64,000 nucleotides of DNA from Aquiflexum sp041749095 (lineage in GTDB: Bacteria > Bacteroidota > Bacteroidia > Cytophagales > Cyclobacteriaceae): positions 1-64,000 of the forward strand of contig NZ_JBGTCA010000101.1 of NCBI RefSeq assembly GCF_041749095.1. Reading direction: 5' to 3'. Below, piece by piece: positions 1 to 7,871 of the stretch. The first letter of the stretch is position 1; each line of letters starts with the position of its first letter. The notes under the pieces were generated by a model. It was not told the origin of the DNA and did no database searches. It saw nothing but the letters and a program-made list of their open reading frames with translations. The position numbers and the translations under genes are program-made.

Positions 1-633
1 GTAATTGATCAGAGAAAAAAGCAAATCACCAAATTCACCGGAGGCCTGTTCCTTGTTGATTTCAGCATCTTCGACAGCATTAAAGGCTTCTTTGAATTCC
101 TGCATTTCTTCTTCCACCTTTTCCCAGACCTGATGTTTTTCTTCCCAGTCAAACCCTACTCCACGGGCTTTTTCCTGTATCCGCATGGCTTTGATCAGGG
201 CAGGGAGGGATTTTGGAACTCCACTAAGAACGGACACATTCCCTTTTTCCTGCAATTTGATTTTCTCCCAATTCTGTTTGACTGTTTCCTCATCTTCGGC
301 TTTGGTATCCCCATAAATATGTGGATGTCTGCGGATCAGTTTCTCACAGAGGCTATCAATTACTGTCCCTATATCAAAGGAATTTTTTTCAGATCCTATT
401 CTGGCATAAAAAACAATGTGCAACAGAATATCCCCCAATTCTTTTTTTATCTCATCAAGGTCATTTTCTATAATCGCATCCGAAAGTTCAAAGGTTTCTT
501 CGATAGTGAGGTGCCTGAGGCTTTCCAGAGTTTGTTTTCGGTCCCAAGGGCACTGCTCCCGTAGTTCATCCATTATGGTCAAAAGTCTATCAAATGCTTC
601 AAGTTGGGATTTTCTGGAGGTTAATTCAGACAT
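1..633 (-). CDS. mazG: MazG nucleoside triphosphate pyrophosphohydrolase (3' end beyond window)
   Basis: Hydrolyses non-canonical NTPs to NMP and pyrophosphate (house-cleaning, cytosol). The reading frame is open from an ATG at 633 to base 1 (211 codons), so the C-terminus is missing. Visible family features are the CPWD motif near residue 28, an HLTIEETFELSDAI helix with the EExxE-type metal ligands, a GDILLHIVFYARI stretch, and a second GDLLFSLINY copy at the very edge. The two copies fit the tandem MazG fold. The gene diverges from the small membrane protein starting at 705. Confidence 0.93.
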   Translation of the reverse strand, partial: MSELTSRKSQLEAFDRLLTIMDELREQCPWDRKQTLESLRHLTIEETFELSDAIIENDLDEIKKELGDILLHIVFYARIGSEKNSFDIGTVIDSLCEKLIRRHPHIYGDTKAEDEETVKQNWEKIKLQEKGNVSVLSGVPKSLPALIKAMRIQEKARGVGFDWEEKHQVWEKVEEEMQEFKEAFNAVEDAEINKEQASGEFGDLLFSLINY

Positions 634-680
634 ATAAGGGGAAACTAATCGTAAGGTGTGGACGTTTTCAAAGTATTACG

Positions 681-688
681 TAAATTTG
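681..688 (+). promoter_or_regulatory. Candidate Bacteroidota -7 promoter box
   Basis: TAAATTTG matches the TAnnTTTG -7 consensus used by the primary sigma factor of this phylum. It lies 16 bases before the ATG at 705. The -33 TTTG part is only loosely present. Confidence 0.45.
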
Positions 689-704
689 CGCAAATTAAAT
701 TGAT

Positions 705-935
705 ATGGCAACCTTGTACTTGACTTTAGGCTTTCTGGCATTATTCTTCATTTTGATGTCCGTAAGGCTGATATTCCTTAAAAACGGTGAATTCAAAGGC
801 ACCTGTGCTTCACAGAATCCCTACCTTAACAAAGACGGCGGATCCTGTGGCTATTGTGGTAAAACAGTGGGTCCTGACAGTTCATGTGGAAACCCCGATA
901 ATGAAGTGGACAAGGTCATGGCCAAATTCAAATAA
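705..935 (+). CDS. Small single-pass membrane protein with Cys-rich tail
   Basis: 76 residues. The N-terminal half is one hydrophobic segment (about residues 3-26). The tail carries four cysteines including a CGYC pair and an SSCGNP motif, so it could bind metal or form disulfides. I recognise it only as a short membrane or secreted protein of the kind common in Cyclobacteriaceae; its function is unknown. It follows a good -7 promoter box and sits 58 bases before glmM, so co-transcription with glmM is possible. Confidence 0.7.
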   Translation: MATLYLTLGFLALFFILMSVRLIFLKNGEFKGTCASQNPYLNKDGGSCGYCGKTVGPDSSCGNPDNEVDKVMAKFK

Positions 936-993
936 CCAGTTTTTTACTCCTGACGGTGTCAGGATTTTTCTATTTTAACTTAACCGTTTTCTT

Positions 994-2385
994 GTGGCAT
1001 TAATTAAATCTATTTCAGGCATTCGTGGCACTATTGGCGGCAAGCCGGGTGAAGGACTTACTCCATTGGACGTTGTCAAATTCACCTCAGCCTATGGATC
1101 TTGGGTGATCAATCATACTAAAAATCCAAAGGTGGTCATCGGCAGGGATGCCAGGATCTCAGGAGAAATGGTGTCAAAGCTTGTCTCTGCAACCCTGCAA
1201 GGGCTTGGTATTGATGTCATCGACCTAGGTCTGAGTACAACCCCAACGGTGGAATTGGCCGTGCCGTTGGAAAAAGCAGGTGGAGGGATAATTCTGACAG
1301 CAAGCCATAATCCGATACAATGGAATGCCCTGAAGCTCTTAAATGATAAAGGGGAATTTATTTCTGACTTAGAAGGCAAGGCTATTCTTGAAAGTGCCGA
1401 AAATGAAGATTTTTCATTTGCTGAGGTAAGAAAACTTGGTAAATACACCCAGATTGATGATTACATTGACCGACATGTTGCCCATGTTTTGGGTTTGAAA
1501 TTAGTCGATAAAGAGGCTATTGCAGCAAAAAAATTTAAAGTGGTCATTGATTGTGTAAATTCCACAGGGGGAATAGCACTGCCAAAATTATTGAGAGCAC
1601 TTGGTGTGGAGGATATAGAGGAGATGTATTGTACGCCTGATGGTAATTTCCCTCACAACCCTGAACCACTTCCTGAAAACCTAAGGGATATTTCTGAGAA
1701 ATTGAAGAAAGGAAAGTTTGATTTGGGAATTGTGGTCGATCCGGATGTTGACAGACTTTGCTTTATGAATGAAGATGGCAGTCCTTTTGGTGAGGAATAT
1801 ACTTTGGTTGCAGTTGCAGATTATGTCCTTTCAAAGACTCCTGGCAATACGGTGTCAAACCTGAGTTCAACCAGGGCATTGCGAGATGTGACCGAGAAAA
1901 GAGGCGGAAAATACCAAGCTGCTGCAGTCGGAGAGGTAAATGTGGTCAACAAAATGAAAGAGACCAATGCCATTATAGGAGGGGAAGGAAACGGAGGAGT
2001 AATTTATCCTGAGTCACACTATGGAAGGGACGCTTTGGTTGGTATCGGATTGTTTTTGACTCATTTGGCCAAATTTGGCAAGACCATTTCCAGGTTGAGG
2101 GCAAGCTATCCCAATTACCATATTTCCAAAAACAAAATTGAACTCACACTTGAAATCGATGTGGACAAGGTCTTGGACGCCATCAAGAAAAAATACAGCA
2201 AACAGCCTATCAATGACATCGATGGGGTAAAAATAGAATTCGACAAAGAATGGGTGCATTTGAGAAAATCAAATACGGAGCCCATTATCAGGATATATTC
2301 AGAATCAGAATCCCAAGCAACTGCTGACCACTTGGCCAACAAAATCATCTTGGATATCCGGGAAGTGGTCAAAGGTTCAAATTGA
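994..2385 (+). CDS. glmM: Phosphoglucosamine mutase
   Basis: Alpha-D-phosphohexomutase that interconverts glucosamine-6-phosphate and glucosamine-1-phosphate for UDP-GlcNAc and cell-wall synthesis. 463 residues, the normal length. The phosphorylated serine is in TASHNP (S104), the Mg loop is DPDVDRL (249-255), the sugar-binding loop is GGEGNGGVI (329-337), and the C-terminal phosphate loop is RKSNTEPIIRIYSES. The start is GTG at 994: it gives the family N-terminus (MALIKSISGIRGT) and no ATG is available nearby. I favour GlmM over a phosphomannomutase from the overall pattern, but bacterial members overlap in sequence. Confidence 0.9.
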   Translation: MALIKSISGIRGTIGGKPGEGLTPLDVVKFTSAYGSWVINHTKNPKVVIGRDARISGEMVSKLVSATLQGLGIDVIDLGLSTTPTVELAVPLEKAGGGIILTASHNPIQWNALKLLNDKGEFISDLEGKAILESAENEDFSFAEVRKLGKYTQIDDYIDRHVAHVLGLKLVDKEAIAAKKFKVVIDCVNSTGGIALPKLLRALGVEDIEEMYCTPDGNFPHNPEPLPENLRDISEKLKKGKFDLGIVVDPDVDRLCFMNEDGSPFGEEYTLVAVADYVLSKTPGNTVSNLSSTRALRDVTEKRGGKYQAAAVGEVNVVNKMKETNAIIGGEGNGGVIYPESHYGRDALVGIGLFLTHLAKFGKTISRLRASYPNYHISKNKIELTLEIDVDKVLDAIKKKYSKQPINDIDGVKIEFDKEWVHLRKSNTEPIIRIYSESESQATADHLANKIILDIREVVKGSN

Positions 2386-2397
2386 TTAATTGGATAA

Positions 2398-2430
2398 AAA
2401 CCTACCAGGTTTTGAAAACCTGGTAGGTTT
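2398..2430. repeat. Palindromic intergenic hairpin
   Basis: AAACCTACCAGGTTTT is followed directly by its reverse complement, giving 16-bp arms with almost no loop. It sits between glmM and the cysteine desulfurase. There is no long T tract, so it looks more like a mobile REP-type palindrome than a plain terminator. It shares the AACC...GGTT layout with the hairpin at 3621. Confidence 0.75.
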
Positions 2431-2462
2431 AAATAGTATGCCCAGCCCAAATTAAACTTAAA

Positions 2463-3605
2463 ATGAGAGTGTATTTAGACAATGCCGCCACCACAGCCAT
2501 AGACGACAGGGTAGTGGAAGCCATGATTCCTTATATGAAAGAGCATTATGGAAATCCTTCCTCTGTTCACAGTCATGGAAGACAGGTAAGGTCCGCCATT
2601 GAAAAGGCAAGGAAAAGAGTAGCGGAATTACTGAATGCTTCACCGGCAGAGATATTTTTTACATCAGGAGGTACAGAAGCGGATAATACTGCTATTGTTT
2701 GTGGCATTGAGACACATGGGATTATGCATGCCATTACTTCACCAATAGAACATCATGCGGTTTTGCATACTTTGGAAGAATGTGCCAAAAAAGGGAAAGT
2801 GAAACTCAGCTTGGTCGAGGTGAATGATAAAGGAGAAATCAATCTGGACCATCTTCAGGAGATATTGAAATCCAATCCCAAGTCTTTGGTCTCCCTGATG
2901 CATGCCAACAATGAAATAGGAAATATCAATGACCTGAGTGCCATAGGAAATTTGGTTAAAGAATACGAAGGGTTTTTTCATTCAGATACGGTTCAGGCCA
3001 TGGGCCATTATGTCCATGATCTGAAAAATCTCCCTGTAGATTCCATAGTGGCCGGTGGGCATAAGTTTCATGGCCCAAAAGGTTCAGGATTTTTGTATGT
3101 CAAAAAAGACAGGAAAATCCATCCCTTTATCTATGGCGGTGCACAAGAACGCAATATGCGTGGAGGTACAGAAAATGTCATTGGAATAGTCGGAATATCC
3201 AAAGCCTTGGAATTGGCCTATGAGGATATGTCAGGACATCAATCCCACATCGAAGACTTGAAAAAGTATTTTATCGAATTATTGAAAAGCGATATCCCCG
3301 GAGTCGAATTCAATGGACTTTCGGAACATTTAGATAAGAGTCTTTACACTGTACTAAATGTAAGTTTGCCTCCTTCGGAAGAAAACAGAGGTATGTTGTT
3401 GTTCAATCTGGACTTGCATGGTATATCGGCATCAGGTGGTTCCGCTTGCAGCAGTGGAGCGACGGTAGGTTCTCATGTCCTAAGGGCATTGAACCATGAC
3501 TATGAGCGGGAATCCGTGAGGTTTTCTTTTAGCAGGTTCAATACTAAGGAAGAGATTGATTTTACTGTTGAGAAGTTGAAGGAATTGTATGGGGTTGCGG
3601 TCTAG
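2463..3605 (+). CDS. Cysteine desulfurase (IscS/NifS family)
   Basis: PLP enzyme that takes sulfur from cysteine as an enzyme persulfide for FeS clusters and tRNA thiolation. 380 residues. The N-terminus MRVYLDNAATT is typical. The PLP lysine is K201 in GGHKFHGPKG, and the persulfide cysteine is C329 in GGSACSSGA. RGGTENV is also present. The short active-site loop ACSSG fits the NifS/IscS group rather than SufS. No IscU or SufBCD gene lies beside it, so the exact partner is unknown. Confidence 0.92.
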   Translation: MRVYLDNAATTAIDDRVVEAMIPYMKEHYGNPSSVHSHGRQVRSAIEKARKRVAELLNASPAEIFFTSGGTEADNTAIVCGIETHGIMHAITSPIEHHAVLHTLEECAKKGKVKLSLVEVNDKGEINLDHLQEILKSNPKSLVSLMHANNEIGNINDLSAIGNLVKEYEGFFHSDTVQAMGHYVHDLKNLPVDSIVAGGHKFHGPKGSGFLYVKKDRKIHPFIYGGAQERNMRGGTENVIGIVGISKALELAYEDMSGHQSHIEDLKKYFIELLKSDIPGVEFNGLSEHLDKSLYTVLNVSLPPSEENRGMLLFNLDLHGISASGGSACSSGATVGSHVLRALNHDYERESVRFSFSRFNTKEEIDFTVEKLKELYGVAV

Positions 3606-3620
3606 GCCATGCTATTCGTC

Positions 3621-3656
3621 TAACCCTTCAAGGGTTTCAAAACCCTTGGAGGGTTA
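3621..3656. repeat. Palindromic hairpin between convergent genes
   Basis: TAACCCTTCAAGGGTTT pairs with AAACCCTTGGAGGGTTA around a short loop. It lies between the converging cysteine desulfurase and ABC exporter genes, so it could end transcription in both directions. It has the same AACC...GGTT architecture as the hairpin at 2398 but a different arm sequence. Confidence 0.7.
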
Positions 3657-3662
3657 ACTTTT

Positions 3663-5453
3663 TCACTCCGCAAACTGTAATCTTACAAGATTGGCATAAA
3701 AGCCATCTTCCTGCAAAGCCAAAGTTTCATGAGTGCCTTCTTCTACTATTTCACCGTCTTTGAGTACATATATTCTGTCGACTTTACGGATGGTGGCCAG
3801 TCTGTGGGCGATGATGATGGTGGTCCTGTTTTTCATCAGTTCATCCAATGCCTCCTGTACTAAAGCCTCTGATTCGGCATCCAGGGAAGAGGTTGCCTCA
3901 TCCAAAATCAAAATGGCAGGGTCTTTCAAAATGGCTCTCGCAATCGCCACCCTTTGCCTTTGTCCGCCGGATAGTTTGATGCCCCGTTCACCCACAGTGG
4001 TTTCCAAACCTTCCGGAAATCTGCTGATAAATTGCCATGCATTGGCTTTTTTGGCTGCTTCGATAATTTCTTCTTCTGTGGCATCAGGCTTGGCATAGGC
4101 GATATTTTCCTTGATACTGCCACCAAAAAGCAAAACCTCCTGCGGAACAATGCCGATATTCGACCGCAACTGTTTCAGATTCCAATCGGAGATCTTTTTT
4201 CCATCCACCAGAATAGTACCTTTTTCTACAGGATAAAACTTGAGCAGCAACTGAATGATGGTAGATTTACCGGCACCACTCTGTCCGGCAAGTGCCACTT
4301 TTTCTCCAGCGGGGATATGTAAATTGATGTTTTTAAGCACCTCCAATTCAGGCCTGGTTGGATAATTAAAGCCGACCTGCTCAAATTGAATATCCCCTGA
4401 CATACGGACTTTTTGGAAGTCAGCGGTTGATATTTCCGGTACCTCATCCAAAATCTCCAAAACCCTTTCAGAAGAACCAATTGCCTTTTGGATCTGTCCA
4501 TAAATATCTCCCAACCCCGCAATGGAACCCCCAATAAAAGTGGTGTACAGGACAAAGGAAACCAGGTCTCCAACAGTCATCTCACCCGATGCGACAAGTG
4601 TTGCCCCGTACCACATCACTGCCACAATCCCACCGAACAGGGCAAAAATGATAAACGAAATAAATGCTCCTCTGAAACCAGCCGCCTTCAAAGCCACATC
4701 CACCACCCGGTTTAGGCCTTTTCTGTACCGGTTGGATTCGTATTCCTCCCCTGCAAAAGATTTTACCGTCATGATGGATTGCAAAGTTTCTTCCACAATG
4801 ACATTGGCTGCAGCCAATTCATCTTGAGCCTGTTTGGAAAGTTTTCTGATAAATTTCCCAAACACCATGGCGATGATGACCAATACAGGAAAGGTGGCCA
4901 ACATAAATAAAGTCAACTTTGGTGTCGTCACCATCAAAAAGACTACCCCTGCAAGTAAGGTGATGATCTGTCTGAACAATTCTGCCAAGGTCACAGAGAA
5001 CGTATCCTGAAGCATGCTGACGTCGGCTGTGATTCTTGAAATCAATTCACCGGTCCTTCTTTTGTCAAAAAATGTCATGGGCAATTGTACCAGTTGACTG
5101 TACAATGCGATCCTGATATCCCGCATACTGCGCTCAGAAACCTTTGCGAACAACCACACCCTGAAAAAAGAAAATATGCTTTGGATCAACAAAATCCCCA
5201 AAAGGATAAATGCAATACCATTGATGTCATTTACCAACCAAGTCTCTCCTGAAGCGGTATCAATCAGTTTTCCCGCAACAAAGGGAAATGTCAGTAAGGT
5301 CAGGCTTGAAAAAAGGAGAAATGCCATCCCCAACAAAAAGTTGACCTTATAAGGCAGAACAAATCTGAAAATGCCACCAAGTTTACTCAGATTCTGTTTG
5401 TTCAGCTTTCGCTTTTCGTGTTCTTCAAGAGCAGTACCTCTCTTCTTTGCCAT
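3663..5453 (-). CDS. ABC exporter, fused permease and ATPase (MsbA-like)
   Basis: Half-transporter that should work as a homodimer in the inner membrane to export lipid, drug or peptide. 596 residues: six membrane segments in about residues 35-310, then the ATPase with Walker A GQSGAGKST (390-398), signature LSGGQ (494-498), Walker B ILILDE (514-519) and an AHRLATI switch. The substrate cannot be read from the sequence. A TAGATTTG -7 box lies 30 bases before the start codon. Confidence 0.93.
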   Translation of the reverse strand: MAKKRGTALEEHEKRKLNKQNLSKLGGIFRFVLPYKVNFLLGMAFLLFSSLTLLTFPFVAGKLIDTASGETWLVNDINGIAFILLGILLIQSIFSFFRVWLFAKVSERSMRDIRIALYSQLVQLPMTFFDKRRTGELISRITADVSMLQDTFSVTLAELFRQIITLLAGVVFLMVTTPKLTLFMLATFPVLVIIAMVFGKFIRKLSKQAQDELAAANVIVEETLQSIMTVKSFAGEEYESNRYRKGLNRVVDVALKAAGFRGAFISFIIFALFGGIVAVMWYGATLVASGEMTVGDLVSFVLYTTFIGGSIAGLGDIYGQIQKAIGSSERVLEILDEVPEISTADFQKVRMSGDIQFEQVGFNYPTRPELEVLKNINLHIPAGEKVALAGQSGAGKSTIIQLLLKFYPVEKGTILVDGKKISDWNLKQLRSNIGIVPQEVLLFGGSIKENIAYAKPDATEEEIIEAAKKANAWQFISRFPEGLETTVGERGIKLSGGQRQRVAIARAILKDPAILILDEATSSLDAESEALVQEALDELMKNRTTIIIAHRLATIRKVDRIYVLKDGEIVEEGTHETLALQEDGFYANLVRLQFAE

Positions 5454-5482
5454 GGAAAATTTCTATTGAATTATTTAACCTG

Positions 5483-5490
5483 CAAATCTA
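5483..5490 (-). promoter_or_regulatory. Candidate -7 promoter box for the ABC exporter
   Basis: On the minus strand this reads TAGATTTG, matching TAnnTTTG, and lies 30 bases upstream of the exporter ATG at 5453. Confidence 0.45.
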
Positions 5491-5638
5491 AACAATAAGA
5501 TGGGAGGTAGAAGACAAAGCATCTTTTTTTGTCCGATCTGTAAGGGAAAAACAGAGGACTCCAGGAAATGTTTTGGGATTGAAAAGATGTAAGAAAAGCC
5601 GTGTACATAAATTTGGAACATCTGTTCATGTAACTCAT

Positions 5639-5980
5639 TCAGTTTTCTTTTTTTTCTATCTGCTTTTTTCGACCTGTAATCCTTCTCAGAAATTGTTTTT
5701 CCTTCTCCCAAAAAAAAGTAAATTGTCCGAAGACAAAGCCCCACATCAAAAGTATAATCTGGTAAAGAGGAAGGACAAGTAGTAGGTAAAGTACGGTTTT
5801 CCAAAACCCTCCCCTTTCCATACTAATTCCCAATAAGTCAAAAATCGGTTTTTTGATAAATAGAATGGTAAATCCTGTCAATGCAAAAACGATCAATACC
5901 AATACCACCTGCCGGAGACTTTTCAGGTTCCATTTGGATTGAAGTTTTTGGAGGAAGGATTGATTGGTTGAATTGGCCAT
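5639..5980 (-). CDS. Small two-helix membrane protein, DUF6787-like
   Basis: 113 residues starting MANSTNQSFLQKLQ at 5980. A longer frame begins 36 bases upstream, but that extension is AT-rich and unlike the family. The layout is a short amphipathic start, a membrane helix (about 24-41), the motif FIKKPIFDLLG, a second helix, then a basic tail. The pattern (KWNLKS, then a helix, then IKKP) resembles the DUF6787 family known from Bacteroidota, function unknown. Family naming is from memory. Confidence 0.75.
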   Translation of the reverse strand: MANSTNQSFLQKLQSKWNLKSLRQVVLVLIVFALTGFTILFIKKPIFDLLGISMERGGFWKTVLYLLLVLPLYQIILLMWGFVFGQFTFFWEKEKQFLRRITGRKKQIEKKEN

Positions 5981-6093
5981 GAGAATTAAAATATGTAGGG
6001 TCACAAATATCAACAAATATCAAATATCCATAAATATCTTCTAAGCCTATGATCTAATTTTATTGAATAGTAACCCTTAATGAATTAAGACCA

Positions 6094-6437
6094 TCATTTT
6101 TCCACCCTATACACCGGGTACCTGTTATGTTCCTTTTCCTTCCATGGAGAATGTTCGTAAACCCATCTCAATTGGGCGGGTGCACTTTTTGCCAGTTCCT
6201 CGTCTTTGGACTTGTCTTCTTCCAATTCTTTTTTCACCTCCGGGATTTGTTTGAGGTATTCCGAAGCCAAGTCTTCAAATACATAGGCAGAGTAACCTTC
6301 TTTGGCCTGTAGGATGGTATCAAAGAAATTCCAGTTGAAGAAACTGTCCTCCGATTGAGGTTCCAAAACTTCCATGATATAGCGGTTGGCTTCTGAGATT
6401 TTTTCATGCCCGAATTTGAGGAAAAAGAGGTTTAAAA
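6094..6437 (-). pseudogene. 3' remnant of an M14 zinc carboxypeptidase
   Basis: About 114 codons that match the C-terminal tail of Bacteroidota M14 carboxypeptidases: ISEANRYIMEVLEPQ, then a DSFFNWNFFD block, then YVFEDLA and a final RYPVYR. The frame continues upstream of the internal ATG at 6375 to an in-frame TAG at about 6438-6440. The signal peptide and catalytic zinc-binding domain are absent. The break lies just beside the palindromic promoter region of the ATPase gene, so arrival of that gene may have removed the front of this one. Confidence 0.7.
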
Positions 6438-6491
6438 ACTAAAAGAGATTATACTTTCCGAATTTGTAATTCTAAATTTGTTGCGTACATT

Positions 6492-6551
6492 GCGTTACGT
6501 AATTTACGTTACGTAAAATACGTAACGTAATTTGCGAAATAGTTATATTTG
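6492..6551 (+). promoter_or_regulatory. Palindromic operator array and promoter of the ATPase gene
   Basis: The stretch is built from overlapping CGTTACGTAA-type units. The core is a perfect inverted repeat, TTACGTTACGTA (6504-6515), AAA, then TACGTAACGTAA (6519-6530), with another partial copy at 6492-6502. Immediately after comes TATATTTG (6544-6551), a good -7 box, and the ATG at 6567. A protein bound here would cover the -33 region, so it looks like an operator. Confidence 0.65.
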
Positions 6552-6566
6552 ATCAGGTTAAATTAG

Positions 6567-7694
6567 ATGTCAATGAAACCACCCGGAAACCCATTTGTAC
6601 TCAACACCTATCATGGAAAAAAATATTTCTGTGACAGGGAAGATGATCTGGATAAGCTCCAAAGCCACATAGATAATGACCGAAATGTCGTGTTATATGC
6701 TTGGAGGAGGCTTGGGAAGTCTGCATTAATCCAGCGGTTTTTTGAAGAATTGGAGGACACAGGGAAGTATGAAGCATTGTATGTGGACTTTTTGGCGACA
6801 CATACCATTGAAGATGCCGTGAAGACCATCACATCAGGGATCTATGATAAATATGGAAAAACCAAAACAGGTTTTTCGGCTGCCATGCAGAAACTGTTGT
6901 CCATGATGGGGGCGACTATCAGTTTTGACCCTTACAGTGGTGCCCCTGAGTTGAGCTTGGGGTTGAGACAGCCTGGAACTGAAGAACATTCTCTAAATGC
7001 ATTGGGAGATTTTCTCAGGGAAAGAAAAAAAAAGATCGTTATCACCATTGATGAATTCCAACAAGTAGCCCATTACGAGCAGGATAATGCCGAGGCCATA
7101 TTCCGAGCATGGACTCAGCAGTTTCCTGACATACGGTTCATTTTCAGCGGTAGTCATCGGACCATGATGGTAGAAATGTTTGCTGATAAGAGCCGACCAT
7201 TTTATCAAAGTGCGCAATTGATGTCACTCTTGCCCATACCATTGGAAAAGTATATTCCATTTATAAAAGGGCACTTCAAGGCAAAAGGGAAAAGTATAAC
7301 GAGTGAACAAATCGAAATGATTTATACCTGGGCCAGGGGGCAGACCTATACCATACAGTTGGTGTGCAATTACCTTTATTCACAATATACCCAAATCAAG
7401 GATGAACACATCCAAAAAATCTATCAGGACATATTGGAACAACAGCAAGGAATTTTCGCAAATTTCTCCAAGATGCTGACCCGAACCCAATGGAATGTAT
7501 TTAAGGCCATCGCTAAAGAAGAGCCATTATACAATCCCTTAAGCAAAGACTTTATCCAAAAACATAGGTTAGGTGCAGCAAGCACGGTAAACACCGCCCT
7601 CAAATCACTGCAAAAATCAGAATTGGTAGTAGTGGATGATGAGGCGTATCTGGTGCATGAGGTTTTGCTTGCCAGATGGATGGCGAGGTTGTAA
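6567..7694 (+). CDS. AAA-type ATPase, archaeal ATPase (PF01637-like) family
   Basis: 375 residues. An N-terminal P-loop has the family's unusual form AWRRLGKSAL (about 45-54) in place of GxxGxGKS, with Walker B IVITIDEFQQV near 156-166 and sensor-like FIFSGSH near 191. The C-terminal quarter looks like a winged helix (KMLTRTQWNVFKAIAKEE onward). These ATPases are widespread, often duplicated or horizontally moved, and poorly understood. This copy stands alone behind a strong palindromic operator and next to a truncated gene. Confidence 0.85.
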   Translation: MSMKPPGNPFVLNTYHGKKYFCDREDDLDKLQSHIDNDRNVVLYAWRRLGKSALIQRFFEELEDTGKYEALYVDFLATHTIEDAVKTITSGIYDKYGKTKTGFSAAMQKLLSMMGATISFDPYSGAPELSLGLRQPGTEEHSLNALGDFLRERKKKIVITIDEFQQVAHYEQDNAEAIFRAWTQQFPDIRFIFSGSHRTMMVEMFADKSRPFYQSAQLMSLLPIPLEKYIPFIKGHFKAKGKSITSEQIEMIYTWARGQTYTIQLVCNYLYSQYTQIKDEHIQKIYQDILEQQQGIFANFSKMLTRTQWNVFKAIAKEEPLYNPLSKDFIQKHRLGAASTVNTALKSLQKSELVVVDDEAYLVHEVLLARWMARL

Positions 7695-7800
7695 AAAAGA
7701 ATGGTCCTCCAAAGTTCAATTTGGAGGCTTGATGAAATATGCCGGCATCAGATTGATAAAAGAAAAAAGCTTCCCTTAAATGGACCAAAAGGCTTTAAAA

Positions 7801-7830
7801 AAAAGGACCTCCCAGAAGGAGGCCATTTTT
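7801..7830. terminator. Bidirectional rho-independent terminator
   Basis: The hairpin GGACCTCC/GGAGGCC has an A-run before it and a T-run after it, so it can stop transcription on both strands. It separates the converging ATPase and OmpA-family genes. Confidence 0.75.
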
Positions 7831-7871
7831 ACTTATCTATCTCGCAAGTTTAAAAAATATATTCTTGGTGG

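Noticed and set aside
133..564. Plus-strand 143-codon ORF
   Set aside because: Antisense to mazG, which has clear motifs.
2398..2430. Plain rho-independent terminator
   Set aside because: No T tract follows on either strand, so I list it as a palindrome instead.
5475..5804. Minus-strand 109-codon ORF
   Set aside because: Overlaps the DUF6787-like gene in another frame; the DUF6787-like frame has helices and a family-like motif, this one does not.
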